NCBI GenBank assembly: GCA_947652115.1
Contig: OX393562.1
Coordinates: forward strand, 29,587,307 to 29,651,306
DNA length: 64,000 nt
Direction of reading: 5' to 3'
From: Blastomussa wellsi
Taxonomy: Eukaryota > Cnidaria > Anthozoa > Scleractinia > Plerogyridae
The notes below the pieces were generated by a model. The model made no database searches and was not told the DNA's origin. It saw nothing but the letters and a program-made list of their open reading frames with translations. Positions within the stretch are counted from its first letter, which is position 1. Every line of letters starts with the position of its first letter. Positions 34,881-45,615 of this stretch are shown here, piece by piece. A program made the translations under genes and the position numbers.

Positions 34881-37800
34881 CTATAGAACATAGACAAAAG
34901 CAGCAACTACCGTGGGAGCAAACGAGACGATCCTATATGTAGTAATGTTTTTGTTTACTTTTGTCAATCCGACAGTTTCCCAGGCACATGGTCTAAACTT
35001 GTTAACATCTCTCGCCCGAGTTTCCCTCGCCCTGGATCACCGAGAATACATGCCTGATAACTAATCGTAGATAAGTCCGTCAATCTCACAAGCACCAACT
35101 GACTGCAACAAACAGTTAAACCCAGGTTGTACAAACCAGCATTACGCTTCAGCTTGCAAGGTTTTGCCTGGGCACTACCATGAGCATCAGTTTTGAGGGT
35201 GGGGGGTGATTTTGAAAAAAAGTTTCCTGCAAGCGCTTGTCAGGAGAAAAAATTGCATGCAGCACAAATGGAGAAAAAAAATATTGCACGGCCCTAAGAA
35301 ATAAAAAATGTTACAAAGGAAAAAATCATCCTGCAGAGCATTGGGAAGGAAAAAAATATCCTGCCCACCCGGTTTCTAGAAAATTCTTGCTGACCAGAAA
35401 TCACCCCCTCCCCTCCCCCCCCCCCCTCAAAAGTTAAATGTTCGGCCCCTAAGTGAATCATTCAAGAGAGAGCAAAGTGTATCTTCGCTATGACCTAAAA
35501 TATATCAAAATCCTGTGATAGTGTCCCCTTAAACAATCCAAGCGAACATTCGGACGTTTTTTCTTTCTCTTTTTCCGGTCGAACGTTCGTAATTTCACTT
35601 ACAAGCATTCTCCAGCGCTTGGCACAGTTGTCCAGCTAAGAATAGCAGCTTAAGAAGTTCAACAGTTGTACGTGCTAGCACGCAAGGGCTTCTTACCAGG
35701 TCGCATTGATCATGGAGTAATGGCTTGTGAACGCTCTGTCCAGACATGGGGAGCACATCAACAGCTCGGTCGCATCCATTACTTCGCAAGTTGACTTGCA
35801 ACACTTGATCTGTCATTACAACACTGGCTCGTCAGAATAAGCATAGATTTTGACGATTTCATTTCTCCGTTAACTCCTTAGTTTTTGTTTCGAACGAGAA
35901 GATATATCAAACACTCGGTACAGTGTTTCCCTGGTTTGCAATGTGAAGCTCCGTCGGACCCCCCCCCCCCAGTCATGTATACTTCGAGTATCCCCCCGGG
36001 GGAACCGCGGTGGCCTAATGATGGCATAAATGGACACCAGCAAATTAAATGCTGGGGGGAGGAGGTGGGGGGTAACCCTGCGATGAGCTAGCATCCCATC
36101 CAGGGGAGAAGAAATTTATACCCCTAGTCGCTTCATGCTACGGAAAGCTGGGCCTCGGTTCGTATGCAGACCTTACCCTTTACACTCTTTGCTGTATAAC
36201 ATCACATCAAAGTTCTAACCTGTCTCTGAAGCTTGTATGAATAAAGTTTCGTATGACTGGGATATTCCAGAAGATGCTCGATGAGATGTCCACGGCCATC
36301 ACATAAAATTAACCTGAAAGAAAAAACGAAAACCAGTCAAAGCAGTTAAACTTATTGCCACCATTAAAAATCATCATTGCTCCCGGCCCGAGGGGCGTTC
36401 TTCTTGCGAAACGCCCCTCGGGCTTGGATCAATGAAGGACGGCTGTATTCGCAGGCTACTCTTCACCTTACGAATTCGAAAGTTCTATCAAACGGAATCG
36501 CAGGTTGGCGCAAATAAATAAACATGAATCGCATTCAAGCCTGCGTTAAATAACGGCGGGCGGGCTCCATTTAAACTAGCTCTGCTAAATTGGATGCCCC
36601 TGGATAAATTTAACAAATAAAGAAGCCTAAGCCATGTATTATACTGTCATAAAACACGACGGGCATTTGAGAACACGAGGGAAATGTAGAAAACACGAGC
36701 CGCAGGCGAGTGTTTTTTACATTTCTCGAGTGTTCTCAAATGTCTGGAGTGTTTTATGACAGTATAATTCATGGCTTAGGCTTCTTCATTTGCTTTATGT
36801 AAAAAGAGTAGAGTAAAAACACCAAAACACGCACGATCGATAAACTGAAGCAATTTAATTTTGCTTCTTCTACTTTTATCTCGAACTAAGAAGCTTCTTC
36901 GACAATCTCTGCAGCTTGACTTAGAATTTTGTACGGAATTTCTTTATAGAAAATGTTCGCCGCCAATCTTGCGAATTTTCACTAGGGTAAAGCTGACGAA
37001 AAACAATAAAACACGATTTTTCTATGTTTTATTCTCTGATAAAACATGGGTTTTTGACCAATCAGAGCGCGCGCAGAGTCCTATCTATATTATAAAAATA
37101 AATAAATGAACTCATGCTGGATCATTGGCAAACAGTGTCAAGTTACGAAAAAAAAGTGATCTCAGTAAAAGTGAGAGAGTCATCAAAAGTCAGTTCAATT
37201 AAATGAAACCGAGAACCAAAGCAGCAAGTTGACAGCGTGTGTTGATTTGCTCCTTGCATGTAATGTGCAGACTGTAATAAATTATAGGTCATCAAATCAG
37301 AGGTTTTTCCCTACACTGTAAGTACGACCGCGAACAACTGAAACACACAGGACACAGGAGACGTAGATTTTGAAAGAAATATTAAACGAATTGCTGGTTG
37401 AAAACATCATTGCCTCTGGGTAACTCTGTGTACTCACCCGCACTCTAAACAGTAAGCCAGATTTGACCTCACGCCACAATCACTACACTTTGCATCTCTT
37501 GATTCTCGAAGCTTTTGGCATCTGGTTAGAAAGGACAGATACCTGTTGTTAAAGATATGCGTTACGTTGTTACGCCGCGCGTGTTCATTTCTGTACACGT
37601 GAGAGAGACTGTGTGTTGCTTTGGCTACAGAGCTCCCTAGCAACTAAATGATCTGTTTAATTCTATTTTTTGGCAAATCAAAATAAATAAATAAATAAAT
37701 AAATTATGGCTTCATGTATTTGATGTAATTACCAGAAAATTCAATTTACAAGACCTTGGAAAACACTTGCTCTTCGAATATTTAAGCTTACATTTATTAA

Positions 37801-40800
37801 TTATTTTGTAATTCAGTTTCAGGTGCACCCACCTTTTGTAGTATTCTTTTAAGGAGCTGGAATACAATGATCCACGTGAATTTTTCTATGAAAATAACAG
37901 ACACGTGCAAAATAATGTAACCTGTTTCACCGAGTGAAATGTGACAAATTTAAAGCAAGTATGCATGAATGAAAAATTGTACAATAATCGTGAAATATGC
38001 CAGCCTAAGGTTACACAGTCATCACAGCATGATTCAACAGAAAGGGAGAGGAGACTGGGCTGCAGTAAGAGGTGATTTTATCCAAGGGCTAGAATCTGTC
38101 AAGTGAGGTTAATTCACACCCACCAAAAGCTATGAAACCCAACTCTGACATTAACAAATCACAACAAACCCTATGTATTCTGTATCAGATTACAGTAGTT
38201 CAAAGCAATTTGTAAAAAAAATCAAAACACAGATAAGTTGTATCAAATGACAAGCTGATGAGCAAAGAAAAGGCTGCAAGATGTGCAGAAGCTGGGCTGG
38301 AAAACTAATTAGGTAACCAAACCTGTTGTCTGTGAGAACTGCTTGACTGTCCACCATCAAATACTGATCCTGAATGCAAAGTAACAACAGGTTAAATTAT
38401 TTAGCATCAATACAACAAACAAAAAAACATTGCCATCATCAACAATATTTTCCATCCAGATAATTAGTAGATTCAAAAGTTCATGAAGCTTTATTTCAAG
38501 TCATTTTTTAAAGTTATTTTGTTCTTTGGAATGAAAAGTGTCAACCATTGCCAAGATACTAGGGTTTTCTTGCTGCTATATCATTAGTATATTCTCAGCT
38601 CTGACTATTGCATTTCTAGCTTTTTGATTGGCTAAAAAACTCCGACTATGAGCCAATAGTTGGAGTTTTACGTCATATGGAAAATAGTGCGCCAAGTTTA
38701 AAGTTGTATGCTCTTTCCGGACGTTTTTTAAAATTGTGGAAATAAAAATCGGCGGCAAAACCCGGTTTGAGAATTTACTAAAACAATTATTCCATTCGCC
38801 CTTGTTGGATATGAAGTGATTATAACCAACTCGCGCTACGCGCTCGTTGGTTATTTTATCACTTCATATCCAACGCGGGCTCATGAAATAATTGTTATTT
38901 ATGTAGTCGGAGACTCAAAATATGGCTAATAATTGATGAGGTCTGTTGAGAAAACTGGTGTAGTCGCATATGTAGATTATGTGAGTTGAATCTATATGAA
39001 AAATGAGTTTTTTCTTATCGATATGGTGTAAAGTTATTAAGCAATGTGATATTATGTAGTACATAATTATATTGTATACACTCCAGCCTCAATAATTTAT
39101 TTCTATCCTAGGAATTACAAATAATTTTGAAAGTAGTCAGGCAGTATTTCAAGTGTCACTCATGGAAAAGAAAATTATAGAACTTGAAGAAGATGGAGTT
39201 AGACTGTACTGAGGTATTACATCCTTTAGTACCGCTTACTATTTAAATTTCCTTTTGAGAAATCCGTGTATAATAAAACAATTACTGAATTGGTTTTTCG
39301 TGATATCCAGAATTATCAAGGCCTTGGTAAGTACTCTTACCTCATCCTATCCTCAGTAATGGTTCATTATGAAAAAGTCAGACGTTTTTTGTGCTAAGCA
39401 TAAGATGAACATTTACCCATTGCTGAGTTTGCAGTCTTCACTGTACAATCTTCTGCAAGGTGTCCTATACGTCTACACTTCCAACTAAAAGCAAAATGCA
39501 ATACATGTACACATTATTATCAATATTTCATGTATAAAACTTGATTTTGCACCCAGGTTTTTGTTTCATTTTAATTTACCATTTGTATGTTGATAAGGTG
39601 CTGTCTTGATCTTTATATTTGAGCTTTGTAGGGTCCCAGACATCTGGCTGCTTCTCTGGAAAATTGGTTTTACAAGGCTGCCTTCTGGAAAGGATACATA
39701 AAGAAGAAAAAACTCAAAAGGATTGTATATCAAAAGCTACCATTTTATTTCCTTTTGAGCTAAAAATCAAGAAAAATTGTGCATGATCATTTTCTGTCAG
39801 AGAATGAAAAATGTTTTGGAGAAACAAGGAGGTTACAGATTTCCATTACAATATGCTGGGTGGAGGGGGGACACACATGCTAAAATAATTCAATTCTTAC
39901 TTTCTGTCTGATCCACGTCTATCAATTTTAATGTAATCAAATGTTGGAATTTGCACACTGACCTTCCTTCGGTCTTCTGGCTCATGTTAGTTGGATATCT
40001 GCTTGAAATTTCACCAGTTGTTTTAAAAGATTTGTGTGATTCTGTGTTCTGTCATGAGAGAACGAATTGGCTAATGTCAAAATGATCACTAATCACAGTA
40101 ACACAGTAACACAGTACCAACAACATTTGTGTCACTAATTGATCAAAAATTGGAATTTTGTGAGACAAACAGTGTGTTTATTTGCAAAGTATCTACAGTA
40201 GTCACCTTTGTTTCAGAATTCAGTCCAAAAAAATCTGCATCATCTTGATCTGTGTCATAACTTTCTGTCTCTGAGCTCTCTGCAGCTGGAGAGTTTTCAT
40301 CTTTGTCACATTTGTCCTTGTCATCTGAGGAGTCACTGTCTTTGTATGCTATGTACACACAGGGATTTGTTATGTTTGAAACATCAGAAATAAACAGAAC
40401 TTCTACAGTTGTAGTTATATAACTTGATGCTATGAAAGTTGTTCAGGTGGCCAAGGAACTGGTCTGGTTCTTCCTTTTATTTTTTTTTAGAAAAACAGTT
40501 ACGTCCACATAGCAACTGCAAACAGTGGACTAATATTAAAAAATAAGCAGATGACAATTTAACTGATCTTAACCCAACTACTGTAGTATTACATAAGACA
40601 TGACTATACATTGGTGAGGAGAATTTGTATGTTGATAAGATCATATCTTGGATGACAAAAGTGGATGCAAACAGGCTTGATCTCTGTCTCCACTGACTGA
40701 CAATGGCTAGGTTGTAACTTCCATGCGGCATATGGCACCAAACCGAAATCCACAGGTGGCATTGACATGGACCCAAACGGGAGAAGGAAAAGAGGGTGAC

Positions 40801-43800
40801 CAAAAGCACCACGGAGGAGAACAGTACAAAAAGAGTGCAAGAAGATGTACTATTTATTTAACATCATGGGCTGCAGCTACACCACGACCAAGAGGAGGCA
40901 GCTAATCTCTGGCTGTATCCCTCATCTTTCGACAAGGAACCAATTATAAAATGAAATTAAATAATGCTATCATACCTAACAATGCTGGTGGAATAGTGAG
41001 TGGTTCATCTAAGATCAAAGGAGAGGAGCTTAAATTTGGCTTCAATACTGTACTAGTGGAATTCAATGTTTCAACATCCTCTTGTTTGTTGTTCTGTTTT
41101 CTTCTCTTTCGTCTCCTCTTTGCTGGTGGTTTATTCCTGGCACCTGTTGACAGAGGGGATCATTCAGTACATGACAATACACTCCTTGCTCAGAAAAATT
41201 AAACAACTTGTTTTTACAATTGAAATTCTGTTAATAGAAAATTTGGATTTAAACCTTGGAAATGAGCTTCAAAAAAATTAATATTTGGTTTGAAGCCAGA
41301 AATGTTTACAAATAGATTTATTTATTGGCACCAGGTTTCAAAAATTATGTTCAGTTACTCCGTCAACCATCTTCAGCTAAAGATGTAAATAACAAGTTAG
41401 TACATGTGTATTGTTAGTAAGCACATTATAACTATTGTTGTAAGTAATGTTTATAAGTATAAGTACTTTAATGTATTGTTTGTACATGTAGTTTGTAAGC
41501 TACATGTAAAGGTAACTTATTACACAACTTGAAGGTACTCAAAGGGCCAATAACTAAAATTAGCCAATCAGGGTGCTCCATTGGTGGTCCAATATTTTCT
41601 TAGTATTGGACCGGGTATTATCCCAAATGATCCTGAAAACTTGACTGGCATGAAAAACCCTTCTATACTTTGTTAGTTGAACATTATGTAAAACAACATA
41701 AAAATTTGTGATTTTCCCCGACCGAAACACCTGGTGGGTGCTCACTCAGAATCGCGTTCTTTCGATCCTGTTCACTGTTAGTATGCTTCTGTCCATAAAA
41801 AAAGCATTTTCATTTGTGTAATAAATTTCTTATTAACCAACTGAAGCTAAGCTTGGGAATGCACTGGAAGAATATCGGCCCTCATGTCTTTTCGGTACGG
41901 ACCTCGCTGTGCTCAGTCCATACTGTCAAGACCTTGGTCCAATATTCTCCCAGTACAGCCCTCGCATTTGGCTAATAAGATGTATGTATACTGTAAACAG
42001 TCACCAGAATATATAATGTATTGCAATGAGCACGATGCTGTTTGTAAGAAATGCATTGACAACTTTGTCAGTGAATATTAAATAGAACTATTTTTATTAT
42101 TAAAAGCAAGGTTCTGCCCAAGCCAAGGCCCTGCCTGAAAGGGAGTATAAGGGTAACTATTTCATGACTTGGAGTATGGAGCAGAGAGGTGACAAATTTT
42201 AAAAATGCCTTTGTAAATATCTCAAAAAACAAATCCATAAAATACTTGATTCACCTTAATAATTATTTAATGGGGTTATTCATATACTGCAAGTTGGTGA
42301 AAAGGGGTACCAATTTCCTCTAGTAGTAGTACATGTACCATTGTATCTTTTCTATCTAAGGGTGCGTTCCTTTGGGGTGATCTGGATCAGGATCAGTGAC
42401 CCGGATCATGGTGCATCAAAGGCGCCGGCGAATCCACTCTGAACAAGGATTCGCCGGCACCTTTGATGCACCATGATCCGGATCACCCCAAAGGAACACA
42501 CCAAAAAGGATTTGGACTTCCAGTCAGGGTCTCCTCATATAAAATAGTTCCCCACCCTACACCACGCAAATAGTTGTACATATACATGTAATTCCAAGCA
42601 TCACATGACTTTCTAACTTAGATATTGTGAACAATAACACATGAGTTTTCAGTATGCTGTACATACCTTCGTTCTTGGAACTTCCACAAGCATTTGTAAT
42701 GAGTGATCCAAACACAGCACCTTCATCTGAACCTAAACCATGTAACAATATTTCTCAATTAATAAGCACTTAACAACTGGCTCCAAGGGAAACAGTGAGT
42801 TTTGTTTCCCCAAGTCCCTTAATGTTCCTGAGGCAAAGCAGTGGGAAACATTGAGGGTTGAGGGGAACTGTGATACAAATGAAAAAAATATTTTTGCATT
42901 TGCAAGAAATTAGAACGCAGACTTTCACAAATTAACTGGTTCACTTTATTGCCTGTCCACAAAATTGGTTACAGTTAATGGACATCTAGGTGTTACTGGC
43001 CAACATTGACTGTAGTAATTTTTTTTCAAACTAGGTAATATTTTTCTAACTTACTAGGTTATATTTATTTTTATCTATCAAAACATCACCCACCCCTCCC
43101 CTACTATCCCTCATCCCTCTACCCCCTACTCAACCTTCTTTCTCCCCCCAACCTACATGTACATGATATATAATAAGGAGGCTATAAGAGAGATTACATA
43201 ATTATAATAAGGAGGCTCTGCCTGAAAAGAGCACCTTTAGTTTGTAGCCTGAAGGTATATAAATTCGAGGGAATTTCATGAGTTGGAGAATACTGATAAG
43301 ACACTACCATTTACAGAGCTGTCACTAAGGGCTGGTGGCTGGGGAATTCCCTCGGTTACAACAAGTGTGAGCCCCAGCTACTTTAGAACAAAACCAAAAC
43401 ACTGGAAAGTGAAAAATACATCAAACAACAAAATACCCTGGCTACATTTTTACTTTCCCCACCTACTTGAAAAATTAGTGACAGCCCTGCATTTAGGTAT
43501 TAAAGGAGGTTTTTCGAAATACCTCGAACAGACCCACCAAACAATATTTTTAAGGGATTATTCATGGCCAAAAATACAGGAAGTAACTGCTTTTGTACAT
43601 GTAGGTATGTGAACTAAGGGGTATCATTCTCCTAGTGAAAGGAAGTGAAAGGCATAATTCAGGTAGCACATGGGAACACCATTGTGATAAAATATTATGC
43701 AGTAAAATGATACACTAGGGTGCTATTATAGACCATGAGTGAGGCCATCTCCACTTGCTAGAATGCGAGGAAGTAGATTGTCTTGATGAACACTGCCTGT

Positions 43801-44100
43801 TTGCCTGTACTTACCAAATCTGTCAGAGACATTTCTTAGCTCATCCTTAGTCACTTGACCAGAGGCAATTTTGTAAGCCTGCAATCAAAATATTTAAAAC
43901 AATAGCACATGTAATATTAAAAAATCTTACAGCATTTGATGGTACATGTATTCTGAATAAAAAAGTAGAAATAGACGATCGAACTTGATGTGACATACAT
44001 ACTTAAGTTGATGTCATAATATTTAGAAGCAACTCCAATACAATCGTTCAACAAACCTGTAAATTTCCAAGGAATTTGTCAAGCTTGAAACCCTTGGCAT
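34821..44100 (-). CDS. Unnamed multi-exon gene with UBP-like zinc finger
   Basis: I do not recognise this gene. At least ten exons on the minus strand have good splice sites and matching phases. In order the product has: a lysine-rich, probably helical segment (44.1-42.7 kb exons), a strongly basic KPPAKRRRKRRKQ nuclear-signal-like block, an acidic Ser/Asp-rich segment ending DADFFGLNSETK, then a Cys/His region (CSDCGVRSNLAYCLECG ... GHLIEHLLEYPSH ... KCCKSTC) resembling a UBP-type zinc finger, and further CxxC and CEQHFH motifs. The start lies upstream of 44100 and the end downstream of 34821, neither found. Exons near 40.0 and 39.45 kb exist as candidates but break the frame if both are used. 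It could also be two adjacent genes. Confidence 0.6.
35697..35809 (-). CDS. Unnamed zinc-finger gene, exon k
   Basis: In phase 0 from ATGACAG it encodes IKCCKSTCEVMDATELLMCS then PCLDRAFTSHYSMINAT, ending TG|GTAAGA. The KCCKSTC pair would complete the zinc site and the CSPC pair starts another. One alternative frame is also open here but does not match neighbouring phases. Confidence 0.6.
36000..36105 (+). mobile_element. SINE tail fragment
   Basis: Contains GGCATAAATGG, AAATTAAATGCTGGGGGG, GTAACCCTGCGATGAGCTAG and CATCCCATCCAGGGG, the same tail as the SINE copies at 17.26 and 52.49 kb. Confidence 0.6.
36220..36313 (-). CDS. Unnamed zinc-finger gene, exon j (zinc finger His part)
   Basis: Continues the finger with LILCDGRGHLIEHLLEYPSH then TKLYSYKLQRQ. 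The Cys and the ordered histidines after a CGL...C segment match the UBP finger layout. Borders TTTCAG and GTTAGAAC. Phase consistent on both sides. Confidence 0.7.
36375..36427. repeat. Perfect hairpin
   Basis: GCCCGAGGGGCGTT and AACGCCCCTCGGGC pair around CTTCTTGCG. Possibly a short foldback insertion. Confidence 0.75.
36619..36787. mobile_element. Foldback MITE
   Basis: Left end AAGAAGCCTAAGCCATG and right end CATGGCTTAGGCTTCTT are inverted, and the pairing continues through TATACTGTCATAAAACAC and the TGAGAACAC blocks. Non-coding. Confidence 0.85.
37438..37521 (-). CDS. Unnamed zinc-finger gene, exon i (zinc finger start)
   Basis: Encodes CQKLRESRDAKCSDCGVRSN then LAYCLEC and a split Gly before GTGAGT. 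The two CxxC pairs are spaced as in UBP-type zinc fingers. Confidence 0.7.
38323..38369 (-). CDS. Unnamed zinc-finger gene, exon h
   Basis: Encodes DQYLMVDSQAVLTDN plus a split Arg between ATTCAG and GTTTGG. Read from phase 0 it joins exon e upstream and the Cys-rich exon downstream without a stop. Confidence 0.55.
38585..38898 (+). mobile_element. Repeat element with internal palindrome, copy 1
   Basis: Starts AGTATATTCTCAGCTCTGAC and ends in the palindromic block TTGGATATGAAGTGATTATA ... ATCACTTCATATCCAA then AATAATTGTT. An inverted second copy occupies 49902-50204, with the middle diverged. Confidence 0.8.
39417..39484 (-). CDS. Candidate exon g with partial zinc knuckle, uncertain
   Basis: After a good TGCTTTTAG acceptor it encodes WKCRRIGHLAEDCTVKTANS in the frame supplied by exon f. 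C-x4-H-x4-C resembles a CCHC zinc knuckle, but the first cysteine position would be serine. It ends in phase 1, which does not fit the frame needed by the next supported exon. Confidence 0.35.
39963..40048 (-). CDS. Candidate exon f, uncertain
   Basis: Opens after CATGACAG with NTESHKSFKTTGEISSRYPT and ends ...KTEG before GTCAGTG. It joins exon e in phase 0 and a following exon in phase 2. It may be an alternative cassette or a chance frame. Confidence 0.35.
40206..40348 (-). CDS. Unnamed zinc-finger gene, exon e (acidic region)
   Basis: Begins AYKDSDSSDDKDKCDKDEN and ends DADFFGLNSETK before GTGACTAC. It is rich in Ser, Asp and Glu, like the acidic low-complexity stretches of nuclear proteins. 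It enters in phase 1 (completing Ala) and leaves in phase 0. Confidence 0.7.
40976..41143 (-). CDS. Unnamed zinc-finger gene, exon d (basic region)
   Basis: A 168-base exon from TCAACAG to GTATGATAG, beginning GARNKPPAKRRRKRRKQNNK and ending PLTIPPALL. The run of Arg/Lys is a likely nuclear localisation signal. Phase 1 on both borders. Confidence 0.7.
42361..42502. mobile_element. Foldback MITE with long perfect arms
   Basis: Begins GGTGCGTTCCTTTGGGGTGA and ends GGAACACACC. The arms pair through CCGGATCATGGTGCATCAAA and GGCGCCGGCGAATCC around CACTCTGAACAA. Non-coding. Confidence 0.88.
42667..42726 (-). CDS. Unnamed zinc-finger gene, exon c
   Basis: Encodes DEGAVFGSLITNACGSSKNE with phase-1 borders on both sides, between GGTTCAG and GTATGTAC. 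The frame is continuous with its neighbours. Confidence 0.65.
43815..43878 (-). CDS. Unnamed zinc-finger gene, exon b
   Basis: TTGCAG acceptor and GTAAGTAC donor, encoding AYKIASGQVTKDELRNVSDR then F, ending in phase 1. Codon use and splice sites look genuine. Confidence 0.65.
44057..44100 (-). CDS. Unnamed zinc-finger gene, exon a
   Basis: Between AAACAG and GTTTGTTG, a phase-1 to phase-0 exon encoding AKGFKLDKFLGNLQ after a split codon. The next exon continues in frame. A Penelope-like fragment on the other strand begins 55 bases further upstream. Confidence 0.55.
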
Positions 44101-44154
44101 CTGTTTCAAGAAAAACCCAAGCAAAATTAAATTTTATTATTTCAGGCGGAATTT

Positions 44155-44799
44155 TTGTGCTTTTTTGTGTATCGTGCACATCGACTCTCATCTTCATCTG
44201 ATCTTTTCGCTGCCGAAAGTGATAACTTGAAAGAGATCTTTCTCAAGCTTAAGTACCCTGAGAGACTCATTAACTGTACAATCACCAGATTCATCGAGTC
44301 GCAAAACCGAGAACAAGCGCTTGATTCTCAAGTTAATAAGCCCGTTCGGATTATTATACCCTTTAAAGATCAGCGGTCAGCCGACTTAGTACGAAAACAG
44401 CTCTCTGATCTCGCGAAGAAAATTAACAGCGACTTGCGCCCAGTGTTTACAAGCAAGAAAATTGCTGATGAGATGAAAGTGACGGAACCCAAACCACCTC
44501 TTGTTAACGAACAATGCGTTGTATATGAATTTAAATGTGATCTGTGCGACGCAGATTATGTCGGCTATACGTGCCGACACCTATTTCAGCGCATTAATGA
44601 GCACAAACATTCTGTCATTGGCAAACACCTGCAGGACGTACACAATCTGAGGAACAAAGATCTTCGTGACCAATTCACAATCCTCAAGAAATGCCGTCGG
44701 AAGCTGGATTGCTTGATTTACGAAATGCTGTTTATCAAAGACAGAAAACCAACACTTAACACTCAATCGGACTCCATCAAAGCAAAACTTTTTATTTGA
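44155..44799 (+). mobile_element. Truncated Penelope-like retroelement, C-terminal reverse transcriptase/GIY-YIG part
   Basis: An intact frame of about 210 residues matches the C-terminal part of Penelope-like element polyproteins. The GIY-YIG-type nuclease domain starts at about residue 120 with CVVYEFKCDLC, continues DADYVGYTCRHLFQRINEHK with the arginine and HxxxC/CxxC-type zinc-binding context, and ends near LIYEMLFIKDRKPTLNTQSD. The reverse transcriptase catalytic YADD region is absent, so the copy is 5'-truncated and cannot move alone. It sits in an upstream intron of the minus-strand zinc-finger gene, in opposite orientation. The stop is TGA. Confidence 0.8.
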
Positions 44800-44960
44800 C
44801 CTTTTATTTTTTGACATTTCAAGCGTACCACGCTTGTATTTGTATTTTTATTCATCGTTTTTACCTTTTATCTTTTTATCTCTTAATCATATACACGGAG
44901 ACCTTCACACTTACATTGACTATATAATGAACACACGAAATGTTCCTTATTTGAATTTGA

Positions 44961-44990
44961 AAATGATGGCATGGAGCTGTCGAAACGTCA
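44961..44990 (+). ncRNA. Decayed hammerhead-like motif after the Penelope-like frame
   Basis: The sequence AAATGATGGCATGGAGCTGT then CGAAACGTCA lies 160 bases after the frame's stop. GGCA and TGTC form a four-pair stem II before GAAAC. The 5' core should be CTGATGA, here AAAATGA, so C3, U4 and G5 are lost and self-cleavage is unlikely. Hammerhead motifs at Penelope-like termini are established. Confidence 0.45.
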
Positions 44991-45432
44991 TTCTTTGATA
45001 TCGCTAGTTTTTATCCTTAATTGCTTATCGAAAACTTTAGTTATTAGAAGGAAATCACGGAGATATTACTCACACATATACGCAGGTCTCTTGTTGTTGA
45101 AAGCGTTCATTTTAACGAAATTGTCAACGAATTTTACCCTCTTTTCGACTCTGTCAACTTTGGTCACCTTGCTTTGTGATACGATGTTACACAACGTACT
45201 AACAAATCACAGAAGTGGCTGAAGACTCAATATGACGTGGGCTCAAGAACTGTACAGCGCATGGCAGTTTTGTATTGACTACTGCTGGTACGTTGTATTG
45301 CTGTAGCAAAATATGGTCATTCCCAGGTCTCCCGGGCTGTTCACATCTTTAGGTCATGCAGATGAGAAAGACCAGTCAATTAATTTTATAATAACAGAAG
45401 AAATAGCTGATCAAAACTTCTAGCTCACTGAA

Positions 45433-45615
45433 ATGGAAGAGGAAGAAATTGACTTCAAAGTGGAAGCGGAGTTGGTGATAAAAGACATTGGATTTACGGT
45501 AGAATCGATTAGCATTTCAAAGAAACTTCCTTCCTCGCGCGCGTGTGTTTACTTGAATGTGTTGACCAAAGAGTGTTCAAGTCTTTGCATAGAACTTAGT
45601 GTACTAGGATTTCGG
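45433..45615 (+). CDS. GSKIP: GSKIP exon 1
   Basis: 61 codons from the ATG in CTGAAATGGAAGAGG to FR|GTGAGT. It encodes the PKA-anchoring helix and first beta strands. No in-frame ATG lies close upstream, so this start is preferred. Confidence 0.9.

Noticed and set aside
41560..41960. GGTCCAATATT/AATATTGGACC inverted motifs as a transposon
   Set aside because: The motifs recur but I could not define matching ends, so no element is annotated.
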